From Rhabdornis inornatus (taxonomy: Eukaryota > Chordata > Aves > Passeriformes > Rhabdornithidae): DNA of 64,000 nucleotides. Under the pieces are notes generated by a model, which saw nothing but the letters and a program-made list of their open reading frames with translations, was not told the origin of the DNA and did no database searches. The number at the start of each line of letters is the position of its first letter. Positions within the stretch are counted from its first letter, which is position 1. A program made the translations under genes and the position numbers. Where the stretch lies: assembly GCA_013397075.1 (NCBI GenBank), contig VWZS01008823.1, forward strand, positions 124,001 through 188,000, given 5' to 3'. Positions 36,815 to 49,800 of the stretch are shown here, in pieces.

Positions 36815-37502
36815 TGTTGCGGTGTGTTAGTTTAAGTTCATTGTAAGTTGATTCTCATCTGTTGTTGTAATGGTTTCTCCTTATGTCTTTCCCCCTGAAA
36901 GTGGTCTGCCCCAGGTCTTCCTTTCCCACCCTCGCCCTGTTGCACCACCCTAAACCCCTTCCAAGTACCCAGAATGTTCCCTGTCCCTCTGTCCCAAACC
37001 ACTCCCAAGCCCCTGTCAATCCTCCCCGGCTCTTCCCAAAGTTCTAGAAGGTTCAATGTCATTTACCCTGCTCTCTGTCTAGGATTGGACATATCATTGC
37101 GGGCCCCGCCCAAGTTATCCCCCATTGGAAGTTCAGTTTTTCGTCTCCTCCCTATGTTCCTCCCACCGGTTACCCCAATTGGATATTGAGTCGTACCCTC
37201 CCTTTGGACGTCCCCCGTACTTAAGCTGATGTTCGCTTGCGTTCCCTGCCTTTGGTGGTTCCCTCCCGTGGACTCCAACTGCTTCCCTTGACCTCTGCTC
37301 AATAAAACCCTGTGGACCCACCAAAGGACTCGCCTGACCCTTTCGTTTTCCCTGGACGCGTGTCTCCCGACCAGGGCTCTTGGCCCTAGCTGCACTCCTG
37401 ATGCCAGATCTACCAGGAGGCAGCCCACTCCTGTCGTGGAGCCCTGCCCTTGTGGGCTAGCTGGGCCGGTCAGAGTGGACATTCGGGGGGCGGGCCGCAT
37501 CA
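36815..37502 (+). mobile_element. Solo LTR, class II-type, 688 bp
   Basis: The element starts TGTTGCGGTGTG and ends GGGCCGCATCA, flanked by a perfect 6-bp duplication GAGATG (36809-36814 and 37503-37508). It is more C-rich than the host DNA. It has an ATTGG inverted CCAAT box (around 37170), a likely core promoter near ACTTAAGC (about 37219) and an AATAAA at 37301-37306 followed by CCCTGTGGACC. The same TGTGGACC context and a CATCA end occur in the LTRs of the provirus at 10557-18966, hinting at a distant relation. No retroviral genes are attached. Confidence 0.92.
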
Positions 37503-37508
37503 GAGATG

Positions 37509-38384
37509 ATTTAATGCCACTGAAGCAGTTGAGTGACTGACATTGTCAGTCGTGGCACCCTATGTCCCTTCAATAGCACTGTTTGCAACAGAGCCATTAC
37601 AATGTAAATTAGAGTATTCCATTAAATGCTCCATGTACCCTTTATAATGTCATTGGCAATAACCCATACAATTTATATACACATATGGTTTAATATCTTG
37701 TATCATCCTAGTGAGACATTATACTACAAAAATGCTCTAAAGTAAATTAAGATTACAAATTAAGAAGATTGAAGTAAAGAACGAGAGAGTATGATGATCA
37801 CTTGCTATCCAGTAACCCTTACTGAAGAGATTGCACATGCTTTCTGTTTTCCAGCGGAGTGAAACTACCTGTATGCTTGCAAAATCCCAAGGGTTTGAAA
37901 TGAGCCACTGTGTGTGGTGAAGATTTGCTAATGGACCCTGCTCTGATCAATTTGGGTCCATACTGTCCCATCCCCAAGCTGGGCTGCTGTCCCATCACTG
38001 CAGCTCCCATGCAGCAGGGCAGTTCTCGAGCTCTTCTGTTGTCATGTGGATTGTGTAGGCACCCCGGTGTGCACAAGATCCCTGTGCAGCCCTGTTCTGC
38101 ACAGCATTCACCAGGGATATGTTTTAAGGGTAATTTAACTTCAGCAGCAATCTTGTGCCTAGCTGCCCTTAGTCATGCTAAATCAAACACATGTTAGTAT
38201 GGATCACCCACTATGGTGTCTATTATGCTGCTGTAATGTCATTGTCGTTTACTCACAAGAAACTCTGAAGAGGTCTGCAAGGAAAAGTGATGGTCAGCAG
38301 TACTTAGGAATAGTCTAACTGCACTTTTCTTCGGCTCTGTATTTGGAAAATGTGACCCAGAGGTCATCATAATTCATGTTATCA
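37509..38384. other. Unique-looking DNA, no gene seen
   Basis: No repeat or coding signal was recognised between the solo LTR and the CR1 fragment. Confidence 0.55.
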
Positions 38385-39230
38385 CAGAATCCCAGAGTAA
38401 ATAGGTTGGAAGAGACCTCCAAGATCAAGTCCGACCCATGCCCTAACACCTCAACTAGACCATAGCACCAAGTGCCACATCCAGTCTTTTTTTACATACA
38501 TCCAGGGATGGTGACTCCACCACCTCCCCAGGCAAAGCATTCCAATACTCCATTATTCTTTCCATTAAAAACTTATTTTTATTATCCAACCTCTGTCTCC
38601 CTTGGCGCAGCTTGAGACTGTGTCCTCTGGTTCTGTCAGTGCTGCCTGGTGAAAGAGACCAATCCTCACCTGACTACAGCCACCAGGAAGTTGTAGAGTG
38701 ATAAGGTCACCCCTGAGTCTCCTTTTCTTCAGGCTGAACAACCCCAGCTCCCTCAGCCGTTCCTCACAGGGTTTGTGTTCCAAGCCCCTCACCAGCCTTG
38801 TTGCCCTCCTCTGGACGTGCTCAAGAGTCTCAAGGTCCTTCCTAAACTGAGGGGCCCAGAACTGGACACAGCACTCAAGATGCAGCCTCACCAGTGCCAA
38901 GTATAGGGGAAGAATTACCTCCCTGGTCCTGCTGGCCACACTATTCCTGATACAGGCCAGGATGCCTGTATTGGCATCCTTCTTGGCCACCAGGCCACAC
39001 TGCTGACTCATTGTTCAGTGGGCTGTCAACCAGTACCCCCAGGTCCCATTCTGCCTGGGCACTGTCCAGTCACACCGTCCCCAGCCTATAACGTTGCAGG
39101 GGGCCAAAATTGTAGCCAAAATGCAGGAGATGGCACTTGGACTTATTAAACCTCATCCTACTGAACTCTGCCCATCCGTCCAACTGTTGCAGGTCTCTAT
39201 GTAAAGCCCTCCTGGGTAATTGTAGCCTGG
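38385..39230 (-). mobile_element. CR1 LINE, 5'-truncated 3' fragment
   Basis: The left edge, ATCACAGAATCCCAGAGT, is the reverse complement of the short ATTCTGTGAT-type tail of avian CR1 elements. On the minus strand, 39011 to about 38690 still encodes the C-terminal tail of the CR1 reverse-transcriptase protein, with segments such as SVASRTREVILPLYLAL, VQRRATRLVRGLEH and LGLFSLKKRRLRGDLI. The remainder toward 38385 is 3' tail sequence. About 850 bp is kept of an element that is several kilobases when complete, which is the usual 5' truncation. CR1 makes no clear target duplication. The right limit is approximate. Confidence 0.93.
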
Positions 39231-40163
39231 TGTGGGAAAAGAGGCTTGAAGTTAGAAGTCTGAAAATGCAAGCAATTTAGTTTTAGGCCAAAGGTGCTGC
39301 AATCAAATTAAAAGCTGACATTTTAGCAGATGCTGTGAGGAGAAGTAGTCTTTTATTATTGATTTATTTGACCTTGTGAATTTGAGTTGTCATATTGAAA
39401 AGTAACAGGAATACTCAAGTGTCTTACTCTCAAATCTGATTGTGTCTGTGTGGTACCAAGGTTGCACTTTCTGCAAGAAAGGAATTTCACTTGAGCATAA
39501 GTACAAAGTTGATAGAGAATACAATAAACTGAGGGAATTTTCTTCCTAATTAGACAAAAAATAGCATAAGGAAAAATCACCTAGTTGTGTACCAACTCCC
39601 CAGGAACCAAAAAGTAAAAATCATATCAGTTCCTTTAAATAAATGACAGCTAAAATAGCGCCATGGAACAACAGGCATACACATACAACAGGCAACCTAC
39701 TGACAGTTCTTTTGTCCTGCTGCTATTATTAATGAAGTAATTTTGTATTCATAAGAATGTCTCCAGCATTTCCGTAGTTTTTAATTCAATTTTAGCAACT
39801 TGCCATGCAAATAAGTAACACCAAGTTTGGGACAGAAACCATGCCAAAAATATTTGCTTCTCTGTTAAGAGCACATGGCTAATGCCCTTAAACATGGCTT
39901 TGAGAGTTAATTCCTAAATACACCTAATAATGCAGGTTGCCCCACAATGTAAAATGTGAATTTTCAGGATATTTCAACGACATAAAGAGTGCACAATGGA
40001 TCTTGGAAGCCACAGCTAAAGGAAGGAAAACTAGGTAATGAGCAGACAGGATTTCAATGAAAATTTATAAAAATGAGATTGCATAAGTACTTAGAAACAA
40101 CTATCTATCAATTATTAGGGGAAATGAAATTCCGCTTAAAATAGGAATTGTGTATGTGCTCAG
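39231..40163. other. AT-rich DNA, no gene seen
   Basis: No gene, RNA or repeat was recognised. Confidence 0.55.
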
Positions 40164-40168
40164 CAAGG

Positions 40169-41813
40169 TGTAATGGTTTTGGTTCGCCAGTTTGCCAGTG
40201 CACCTACTAGAATTATTTACTTCTTTCTGTGATATAGGATTAGGAGGAAGGCAAAATAGGCTCAAACTTTGAAGGATGTAAAGAAAAACTTTATTACTAG
40301 AAACTGTAAGAAAAAATAATAAAATTCAGAATAAAACTTTTAAAACACTCCTCCTTCCCCCACACACTTCTTTTCTTCTTTTCTTCACACTTCTTCACAC
40401 TGAAAACGTACAGAAAACAACTCAGTTTACCATCTTTAAAACAGTCTTTCACCAATTCACCTGGGAGAGGAGACTTCTCTCTTTAATATATGGAGATTTC
40501 TCCACAAGAAACAGTTTTCTCATGGCCTTGATGTCACAGTGATGAGCCTCCTGGGACAATGGACTTCTGACGACTATGTAAAAATCCCTTCCTCAACTAA
40601 CACTTTTCTCACAATCCTTACTGAGGACCATATGAACTTATGAGGCACACTTAACGATTGTAACAGTTCAAACAAAAGCTCTCTTCATCTTTGAAAAACA
40701 GAGGTCTTTTTTCTTCTTCTTCCCTGGGGAGCAGCACGGGTCTTCATCTTCTCACTATTCAAACTTAAGGGATCACAACCATTTCAACATCTGCTTACTC
40801 TAACACCAATGCCTCTGCTCATATCTACCATTAGAACATTCAATCCACCCCATAATATATCTTTATGTGTTATAGGGAAACAAGAGTCCATAGCATATAA
40901 AAAGAGAAATTTCAGTCCATTACTCTCCTCCTTCCCTCATCTGCGACCTGACTCTTCCTTTTGTCTGACCTCCGTGTTTTCATGCTGTTTCTGTGCGTAT
41001 CATCATCTCGGTCATTTTCGTTCACTCAGGAAAGAGGGTGAAGTGTCTGTATGTCTTATTTTGGGCAGTGAAAGAGTTAATACCTTGCCCGGGCAATGGA
41101 TGGTTTTGTTAGCTCTTCCAGGCCGAGGCCAGGAGTTATTTTATGGCAGAGAGTCTTTCAAGGCACTGCTGGGCCTGAGCTATGATTGTAGGACCCAGCC
41201 AGAAAGCCAGAGAGATGGGTTTTCTGGCTCCACGGCTGTTTTCTGACGTTTGCTACATGCAATTCCAGTCGTGGGCTGATGGCCTTCCCTCCACCCTGCC
41301 CAGCAGGCAAAAGGTGGGGGGGGCCTTGCCAGAACAGGGCCCGTCTGTCTCTGTCCCAGGCCCCATGGGCAGCAAGGTGGGCCCGGCTGCCCAGAGCCAC
41401 TCTAGGCTGGCGGCAGGGCAGGGTTCTGCCGAGCCGCGGGCTCCCCAGCCACACCAGGGCGTAGAGCCAGGGATATTAGCAAAGGCCCCTCCCTCCCCTT
41501 GGCTATTGGGGCCCCTGGTTGAAAACAGGGCCCGGCGGCTTCCTGAGCCCTGCGTGAGAGCCTGCTTGCCCTTGGCCTGCCAGGGGAACGTGGAGGGGGC
41601 CTGGGCCGGAGTTACCTTCTGAGAGGCCAGAAGGGAAAGAGAGCTTTACCGGGGTTTTTCGTCTTTACATACATGTTTCACAAAGACGCATAAACTTTTT
41701 CATTGATGTAACAATGTTACACCATGACACTGATTGGTCCTGGTCAGGTCCAAGAAAGACTGCCCAGGTCTTGGCAGGTAAAAAATTTCAGGCAATTTTT
41801 ACAAACCACCACA
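40169..41813 (-). mobile_element. Long solo LTR, about 1.65 kb
   Basis: Read on the minus strand the element starts TGTGGTGGTTTG and ends ..AACCATTACA. Flanks are CAAGG (40164-40168) and CAAAG (41814-41818), a 5-bp duplication with one mismatch. An AATAAA (plus-strand TTTATT, 40290-40295) lies near the LTR 3' end. Parts of its 3' half (a CAGAATAAAA segment, a poly-purine block, then CTTGTGGAGAAATCTCC) resemble the LTR pair at 57476-58797 and 61093-62419, so it is probably a distant member of that family with a different GC-rich centre (about 41260-41640). Open frames of up to 146 codons inside it are products of the GC-rich block. Confidence 0.78.
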
Positions 41814-41818
41814 CAAAG

Positions 41819-44800
41819 TTACAACTCTATTAAGTAACTTCTGGTTTTGCCTAGGGCTAAAGTTCAGTTAATATCAATCTTGTATTTGATGACATAAAGA
41901 CATTGGATCCTCAACTTTTTGAAGCACATTAACATTCAGCTTAATTCTCAGTTTTAAACAGTATGATGCTAACCAGTATAACATGTACACAAGTTATTTA
42001 GAAAAAAAAGTCATCTTTTTCCTCTTAAAAAGGATGAACCAAAATACAAAATAATCAGATACACATCTTGAATGCTGGGAAGTTCTGGTCCAGTTCTGTA
42101 TTCAGTGCTGCACAAACTGAAGCAGCTCAATTTCACACTTTATAAAAAGGGATGGGCTGGGTAATGAAAGCAAAATGACTAAATCAGCAATGTATCCCAC
42201 TGGAGTTATATTCCATGTTTTTCTGAACTGTGCTGTGTGGACCTGTATTCTGTGCTTGGGTTAATATACAGTGTTAGAACTGCACTACAGAAACAATTGC
42301 TGAGATAACATTACTTCTGTGTCTATTACTTTTGTCAGAACAAATACAGATGTAGATTGATTTGAATTTATGACATGTATTACTATTTATTCCTCCTAAT
42401 AACAAAATAGATATTTGCAATAAATAAGAGATGGCGTTCATTCTCTCTGTGCTTTTATGCGAGTAAAAGAAGTTTAAAAGGTGCTAGTCCATAAAGTAAG
42501 GAGACAAAAAGCTGTGCTATTGAACACAAAAGGATCCCTTCAGTCTCTACCACTTCTTCTCAAGCCTTACAATCTAAAACTGAAGAAATCTGGGCAGTCC
42601 AGCAGAATTTAATTAATCCCATTGTACTTGCTTGGTGCTGTATCAGGCTGCTATAGAACAAGAATAATTTTCATAATACTTTAACACCTTCCAAATGTCA
42701 ATATGAAGAAACTGCATTTTCTTGCTAAATATGTAACATCTGAATCATGGTTCTTTTAATAGAAATTTTAATAGAAATAGAAATGTTATTCAGAGCAGTT
42801 AAGTTCTATGTGTATCCAGCCTGACCCACCAACTTATAGAGTATCAGAACTTGGTATGGTGACCAAGTCCATAACACGGTATGAATGAAAGACTGAGTCT
42901 CTATGGAAGATTTACATTATTTTCGTTGATGTTTTTATCACCAACATTCATTCTATTATACATTTGAAAGTAAATAGTATTTACACATTGCAGTTCTGTA
43001 ATAATAAGATAATCTTCCTTTATTATCTAACAACTTACTTGTCAGACCTGCAAAAATAGCACTGCTAAAGTTACATTTCTTGATTGAAAGGCAGGATATT
43101 TTCACTTGTGCCAAATCATTCAAGACTAGAAACTTTAATTTCTTTGTAACTGAAAAAAAAAAAAAATTGTTCATTCAGATGTTCCAAAACATGAATGAAA
43201 TCTATCATTATGTATGTGAGATATTTCTTCATTCCCCTCTGTTTTCCAAACTTGAATGCTTTTTCTGTGCCACCATTCTCAGTTCTTGCCCTCTGGCAAC
43301 AAGATCAAAAGGAAGAGGAATAAAAGGGAATAGAACAAAAATAAAGAATACAAAATAAAGATGAACTGGGAGAAGAATAGAAGAAATTATTAAAGAAAGG
43401 GAAAATAAGAGAGATGACAGATGTAAAGCTGATATGTAACAAGGTTATGAATGTTTTCATGCAACTTTTATGGAGACAACCAAATGAGTTTATTTCAACT
43501 TACTCAAAATTCTGTGTGCATTTATTGATTCAGCAGCATGAAAGTACTCAAATGCTCATTATCTGCCAAGAGAGATCACATTCACTGCGCAGGAAAGCCA
43601 GAGACTAGTTTTTCAAGGAAGAATGTACCAATCTAGCACTAAAAATGAGAGGTTTCAGGGAGCTTCTCTCTAACCACCTGGCTGTCTTGGAATACAAATA
43701 TTTGAGATGAATGGGCTCTGTGGAGAAAGTGACAGCATGGAAAGAAAGGATTGTAGAAGTAGTTTGCTAATGTCAAGTGCTGCAGTGACTGTGTCTGCAC
43801 ACCACTGCAACTTCCCCAGAGGGAGCAAAACTGGAGGGTTCAGGCATGTCCAGCCCAAGGAGATGAACCCCTGCCCTGTGGAGATGCAGATGTGGTGTGT
43901 GTTCAGCACAGAGCCCATCTCAGTGTCCGATGATCTCAGTGCCTCTTTTGGGACACAGGAGTTTCTCAAAGTCTAGGACCGGAAAAGAGCTGTCTAAAAG
44001 AACTAAGAAAAATCAAGGCAGTGCAGTAACTACCCCTGGTAGTGCCCCTGTGTATTCAGAGCTCTCCTGTTTTACCAGACTGCTTTCTTTGGATTGCAGA
44101 ATCAGTGAGTTTTGTTATGTACCGTGTTGGTGAGTGTACACAGTATTAGTGTGAAAGGAGAGATGGTGCATAGTCCACAGGAGGGAGCAGTCACTCCTTC
44201 AACCGGTGGCTGATCCAAGGTGTTGCAGTAAAACAGGGATCCTCTCGGGGGGTTCAGTCTGAATGCAAAATTTGCAGTGTGAGAGACCTGTATTTAAGCT
44301 TTTTGCAAATTTATTTTCTACATGTTTTTTCAAGGATCAGTCACAGCCTAACCCTGTGGAGAGACATGAACTAATAGTTTTTATCTTACAAATACCACTC
44401 AAGGAATTTGGGAGACCTTATCAGCTGTGCTTATATCCTTATTTTCCGTTTACTTCTGTTCAGCAGTTCAACCTCAAATATCCAGCTCTGTTCTGCTGTT
44501 GAGACTCCTCAGAGATAAATTCCTTTCACTAGAGAGGTGGTTCAGGTAAACCCAGGAGCAAACTCCAGAAGGATGAGTAGAATTACTGGCAACAGCAGAG
44601 GTAAAGCAGCACAACTCAGTTTTTTCAATTTTCATGTAGAATATAGCTTTGAGCTTTAGGTGGTCACTGTTGGCTTCTTAACAGAAGTGGGCATTGTAGT
44701 GCTTTCTACTCTTAATTCTGGATGATGCTTTGCAAACATTTTTTTTCTCACTGTGCTCAACAGGGGAAAAGAAATTAAATAATTAGGGTGTTTGAGATCA

Positions 44801-45473
44801 TAAAGGGCATAGAGAAATCTGTGTGCCGAAACTTGAATAGCTTTCACATGCAATCTTACAAAATAGCCCTATTTCAAAACCAAATCCAGAACAATTGTGT
44901 TTGCAACAATATTACACCAGCATTTGAATATAAGATGTAAAGACAAGTTGACGTACAGGTTTGCAAGAAAATTGATAACCATGCTGGATAATAATCCTGC
45001 CTCAGACAGGGGACTAAGTTAAGGTTTTGGGGCTCATTTTAAACTGGTCTCACAACAGCAACAAAAGAAGTGCAGGATTTGAAAGTTCATTAACTGCACC
45101 TATAAAGTTAGTATTTCATAATGCAGAAAACAATTAATTTATTTTGATTTGCCAATGTATATTTATTAAAAGTATGTGCTTTTAGATGTGTGTCCACAGG
45201 GACTTCCTCTGGCAAGCGCAATAAATTTTGCAGTGGAAATCATATTAATTTTTCTTTTTAAAATAATATATTGTGAGTTTCCTAGAACAAAGCCTTTTTT
45301 TTTTACCTTATGTTCCTGTCTCTTCAGTAGCATGCTGTGGAAAAACATGGATGTAAACATCCTTACACAGTGCATGCCTTGCATCTGTTGCAAATTGACA
45401 GTTCTTAATTGTTTTCTCACTTACTTGGACTCTTAGATTTAGCCTGGGTTTTTTGTTCTGTTTTTATTTAAAT
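41819..45473. other. AT-rich DNA, no gene seen
   Basis: Short open frames only. A poly(A) run lies near 43151-43165. Nothing else was recognised. Confidence 0.55.
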
Positions 45474-45917
45474 TGTATTGGTTTTGCATGGCCTGGTTTT
45501 TGGAAGTGCAGGGGCCACAGAGGTGGCCTCTGTGAGAAGCACGGTGCAGCAGGGGAGGGTCTCCTCTCCCTGAGCAGCGAGAGTAACCAGGGATTGTGGA
45601 CTGACCATAACCCCCATTCCTTGTCTCTCTGCACTGTCAGTGGGGAAGGAGGGAGGGATTGTGGGGGAAAAGTGCTTTTAATGACTTATTTTATTTCTCA
45701 TTATCCTGCCCTGATTTTGTTGGTAATAAATTCACTTTATATCTCCAAGTTTGGCCTGGTTTTGCCCTTGATGGTAATTGATGAGTGTTTTTTCCCAGTC
45801 CTTATCTCAACCCATAAACCCTTCATTATATTTTGTCTCCTCTGTCCAGTTTCAGAGAAGGGTGAGCAAGAAGCTTTTTTGTGGTGCCTGGCATGCAACC
45901 AGCATCAAGCCACAACA
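45474..45917 (+). mobile_element. Probable solo LTR, about 444 bp
   Basis: Sequence from TGTATTGGTTTTGCATGGC to ..AAGCCACAACA has LTR-like ends and base composition, with an AATAAA at 45725-45730. The GGTTTTGCATGGCCTGG start and the CCTGGCAT..CA end are of the kind I associate with common passerine LTR families. No clean target-site duplication is visible (TTAAA on the left, TTAAG on the right at best), so the exact limits are uncertain. Confidence 0.6.
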
Positions 45918-46200
45918 CTTAAGTAGAATGGAAAAAATTCTTTGGCTGTGCTATCAGAACTCATCAATAATTTCACACATTGCAAGAACTTGTCATTCTC
46001 TCCTGCTTTTCCACCACCACCACCACTTTCTCTCTGCTCTAAGGCTATGATTCTCTCTGCATCTGTAGAAATTTTTAGTGTTTTGTGGGAAGTAAATCCA
46101 GTCACACAGACAGGAGCAAATCCAACAGTTTCATTGGCAGAGCCCCAGTAAGCCTGTACTACATTCTGCAGCAGCTGTTGCAGCATTACTGATTTCTACC

Positions 46201-46479
46201 TGTCTTGGTTTGAAAGACAGGTATTTGCTAAAAGAGACAGGGGTCTCTTTTGAAAAGGAGAGCATAAACCCCCCCTCCCCCTCACTCTACTATGATTTTG
46301 AAATTAAAGGGTTCTCAGGCGAAGATAAGGGGGTAGGAATAACAGTTCTTTACTGATATATATATATATATATNCCCATTTGAGAGAAACTGTTACTAGC
46401 TAGGGTGTAGCCAAAAATACTTAGCATAACAATGGGAAAAATTCCACAGAAAGAAAAGGAAAACATTAAACCCCCAACA
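46201..46479 (-). mobile_element. Solo LTR interrupted by a one-N gap
   Basis: On the minus strand it starts TGTTGGGGGTTTAATG and ends CTTTCAAACCAAGACA. A perfect 5-bp duplication CTACC flanks it (46196-46200 and 46480-46484). Both ends match the plus-strand LTR at 34995-35409, including the shared AGTAAAGAACTGTTATTCC poly(A) region, but the middle differs. The N at 46374 lies next to a TA dinucleotide run (about 46356-46373), so the length of that run and perhaps some LTR sequence is unresolved. Confidence 0.87.
46356..46373. repeat. (TA)n microsatellite ending at a gap
   Basis: About nine TA units directly before the N at 46374. The true repeat length cannot be known from this assembly. 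Confidence 0.8.
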
Positions 46480-46695
46480 CTACCCAAAATTCTGGGTCCT
46501 GAGCTGTATCTTCATTACCTTAAAACAGTGCTATGTGCACTTCCTGTCATTATCTTCTGGTGAAAAATAAAATACACAAGAGCAACTACAGAGATATGTT
46601 ATCCTACCTCAGACCTGGAGTCTATCCACCTCTTCAATGATAGCGTAGTATTTGAGGGAAAAGCAGAAGTTTTGTCCAACTTTCCCCTCTCTCAC

Positions 46696-46848
46696 CTTGA
46701 AAACAGAGAACTGATAATTGCAGTTAACCAAAGTTGGTGCCTCTTCCTCCATAGTGTTATCCATGCTTGGATCGCACTGAGAAAGGGCTGCTGTAGTTTC
46801 CTCTGCCAGGGACAGTGGTTCAGGGCACTCAGTTTCTGATGTAACTTG
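46696..46848 (-). other. Candidate internal coding exon, unidentified
   Basis: On the minus strand a pyrimidine-rich stretch ending in CAG precedes base 46848, and base 46696 is followed by GTGAGA, a good donor. The 153 bp between them are open in phase 0-0 (51 codons), with acidic residues and few low-complexity features (e.g. ECPEPLSLAEETTAALS). The open frame itself runs from 46917 to 46609. I do not recognise the product, and another minus-strand frame at 47091-47303 is similarly unplaced. Splice-like flanks around an open stretch this short often occur by chance. Confidence 0.22.
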
Positions 46849-49800
46849 CTGATTTTTATAAAGGTAGAAAAGGGCTTGTTGCTCATTTTTGAATTTTCTG
46901 TGTTTATAATGACACAAGGCTGCCTAGATTTTTGGCAGCTCTGTCCCCATAGATAACACAGGTAAATATTTACAGAGATAGCAACACGAATACTGATATG
47001 AATCCCCAAGGAGACTCAACACCCTGTGAAGTATATGACTTCTGATACAGCAGATGGGATGCTTGGGATGTTTTGAAGTATTATAACCATCTAAAACCTG
47101 CTTGTTTTGTTTTGATCATTATTAGTTGTTTTCAGGAACAGGCCATGCTCACTGATGTCACATATTACCAATGGTAGTACAGCTTGTGCCACTCCTTCTC
47201 TGAACTGACACATTTCAAAAACATCTAATGTTACTTCTGTGTTTATTTTCCCCATAGCTTGGCACATCACAGTATATTTAGTGAGAGAGCCTTCCTTTTC
47301 CACTCAAGATTACTTACACAAAAATGAGAGAAGCAATTTTGAGATCTTACTCTTTGCAACCTGAATTGTTGTTTTATTAGATAATATGGGAACTTGAGCT
47401 GGTGTGGCAAATAAAAGTTCATTCTTTTCTTTCTTTACACATTCTTTTCCACAGAAATAGGCCATATTATTTTTTTAGTCTATATGGCTTTAAAGTAAAA
47501 CTGTGTAGGGTTTTGTCAAGATAGCTGTAGTTCTTGGGAGAGACGTGTAGCCCACAGTTTCCTTCACATATGTTACAAGAAAGAGTTTTTCCACACTTCT
47601 TGGTAACTCATAATGCAGGTCTTTCGTTGTTTGTTTTCTCCTCCTCCAATCTGGTTTTCCAGTTCAGCAAATCAGTGTGCAGGACACACTAACTTCTCAA
47701 CAGTTTTATACACCAGGTCACATCTGTACCCAGCTTCTGTGTTGCCTACAGTCACATCATTAAGTAGAGCTTGGGTACTTGATGGCCAGCATAGAGTATT
47801 TAACACTGTATCCTAGGAAGGCAGGTTGATTTGTTATTTGCTATTGGTTTTACTGAGACCTGTTTCTGTCACCTTAATACATTAACTTGTTACTGACTGA
47901 CTGAACCTGAAGAAGCTGAAGAAGCTGAACCCAGTTTCCTGAGCTGGTGAATTTCTGTGACTTCAGTTGAGCTAATTTACATCTCAGGCTCTTAGAATCT
48001 GAGAAAAATTAGTGTTCAGATTTTTAACATTGCTTTGAGGATGTTAACTTTAGGAGTTATGATTGGTTAGATTGGGGTTGAACAGCCAGACCAGTGTCTT
48101 GGTGTGAGCACCAGAAGTTCTTGCAGAGCTCTCCTGGAGGTGCTGTCATCATTATGGCTCATCCTTCAAAGCAGTATCTGATTGCTAAGAGGGAAACGAC
48201 AGAACCTGAAGTTACTTGGTGTGAGCAGTGCAAGTGGCAGCACACAGCACAGTCAGTGAAAAGTATGAGGTAGCACTTACTACAATTTAACCATATTTTA
48301 TGTAAGTCCTAATATAGCATTTAGACTGCTCTTGAGAAGATAGATCAGTCCCAGGAGAGCTATGAAAAATATTTGGGTCACAGAAGAAACATGCTGAAAT
48401 TCTAATTATGGAAGATCATACAGTTCTCCTCTGGACTCCATTTAGAAGCAACCTTTTCATTATTTGGCTATCTCACTGGTATTCCTTCCCCACTGCAGAC
48501 TGGGGTAAACATTTTGGTGACTCCTGATGGAATCAGGATCTCAGCTCTGCATTAGGTGGTGAAAACAAGTTCCAGTACGGAGACCCGGTAACAGGATAAA
48601 AGCAGGAAGAGTTCACATTAGTGTTTTAGCCTACTAATACAAGAGGCTAGAGACAGAGAGGAGGATCTGGGTTTAGTCAGTATATGCCTTAGATAACTGA
48701 CAGATGCTACATCCAGGACTGAGTTTCCTGCACGGTGTCTGCGCTCCATCACAGCAGTGGTCATGGAGACACCCATTCACCCATTGCCACTTCATGTTCA
48801 GGAATGCTCTGAGGACTGTTCCAGGAGGTGCACAACTGAGGTGTAGTTTCTTGTCTGCAAAAAAACCCAGATGATAAGATGATAAGTATTGCCCTGAATT
48901 ATTAATTAAAATTAATAGACTTTCTCAACAATCTTACTATGTGATACCAGTAAGATTACATAAAATCTTTTGTTTCCAATTTTCTAAAATAAAAATCCCA
49001 ACACAGATTCTTCTCAATAGGAATAATTATTCTTCCCATCTGTGCTGTATGCACCCATATGATCTGCATATGGGACAGCCTGCATTAGCAGCAAAAAATA
49101 AATATTATGCAGGGATCAAACCCAAAGCTGTACTTTGAGAAAAATGCTGTAAGCATTGGCATGTTCTGGAAAGTTTCAGCAAATGTTGGAAAAAGTCCAA
49201 CAAGCACAAACCCTACAGAAGCACAAACATAAAAATATGCTTGCCAACTGCAAAAATTCTGGCTCCTTTCCTCTCCCATTGTTTACCACAGCCTCATTAA
49301 GCACATGAATTGGATGACTCCAAGAGCACTTTTTCTGTAGGGCAGTCTGGCACAAATTTGCAACGTGTTGCAAGAACTCCCAATGAACCTCTATTAGAAA
49401 TAAATAATTCTATTGAATAAGCAAACAGAAAGTTACCAAGAAATAACTGTACATGTGACAGGAGAGTTGTTGCAACATATTTGCTTGTCAGAAGATGGAG
49501 CACTTTTTTCGGTGCTGAAAATTAAAATAGTCACTTCCCATTTTTGGGAAGTGATGATTATGAGAGGACTGTGGCTAAAGGGAGTACTTTGGTAAATGTA
49601 GAGAATGCTGTGATACACTTAGGAATGAATAAAAAAGCTTATCTATGCTTCAGTTCCTTTCAGATTCTCTGTCATCTGCTTACAAATAGCTATCCTGGCT
49701 TGGTCAGTTTTGAGTGTCCGCCTTTTTCTTTCTCTTGCTCTGCTTATTGCTCCAACTCCCATCTAGAGGCACTTCCTGTCTGGCTCAAGGCCCCTCTGCC

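Noticed and set aside
38565..39011. A 148-codon host gene on the minus strand
   Set aside because: The peptide is the C-terminal tail of CR1 reverse transcriptase, within a truncated LINE.
40809..41622. Open frames of 145-146 codons
   Set aside because: They lie inside the LTR at 40169-41813, mainly its GC-rich block, and overlap frames on both strands.
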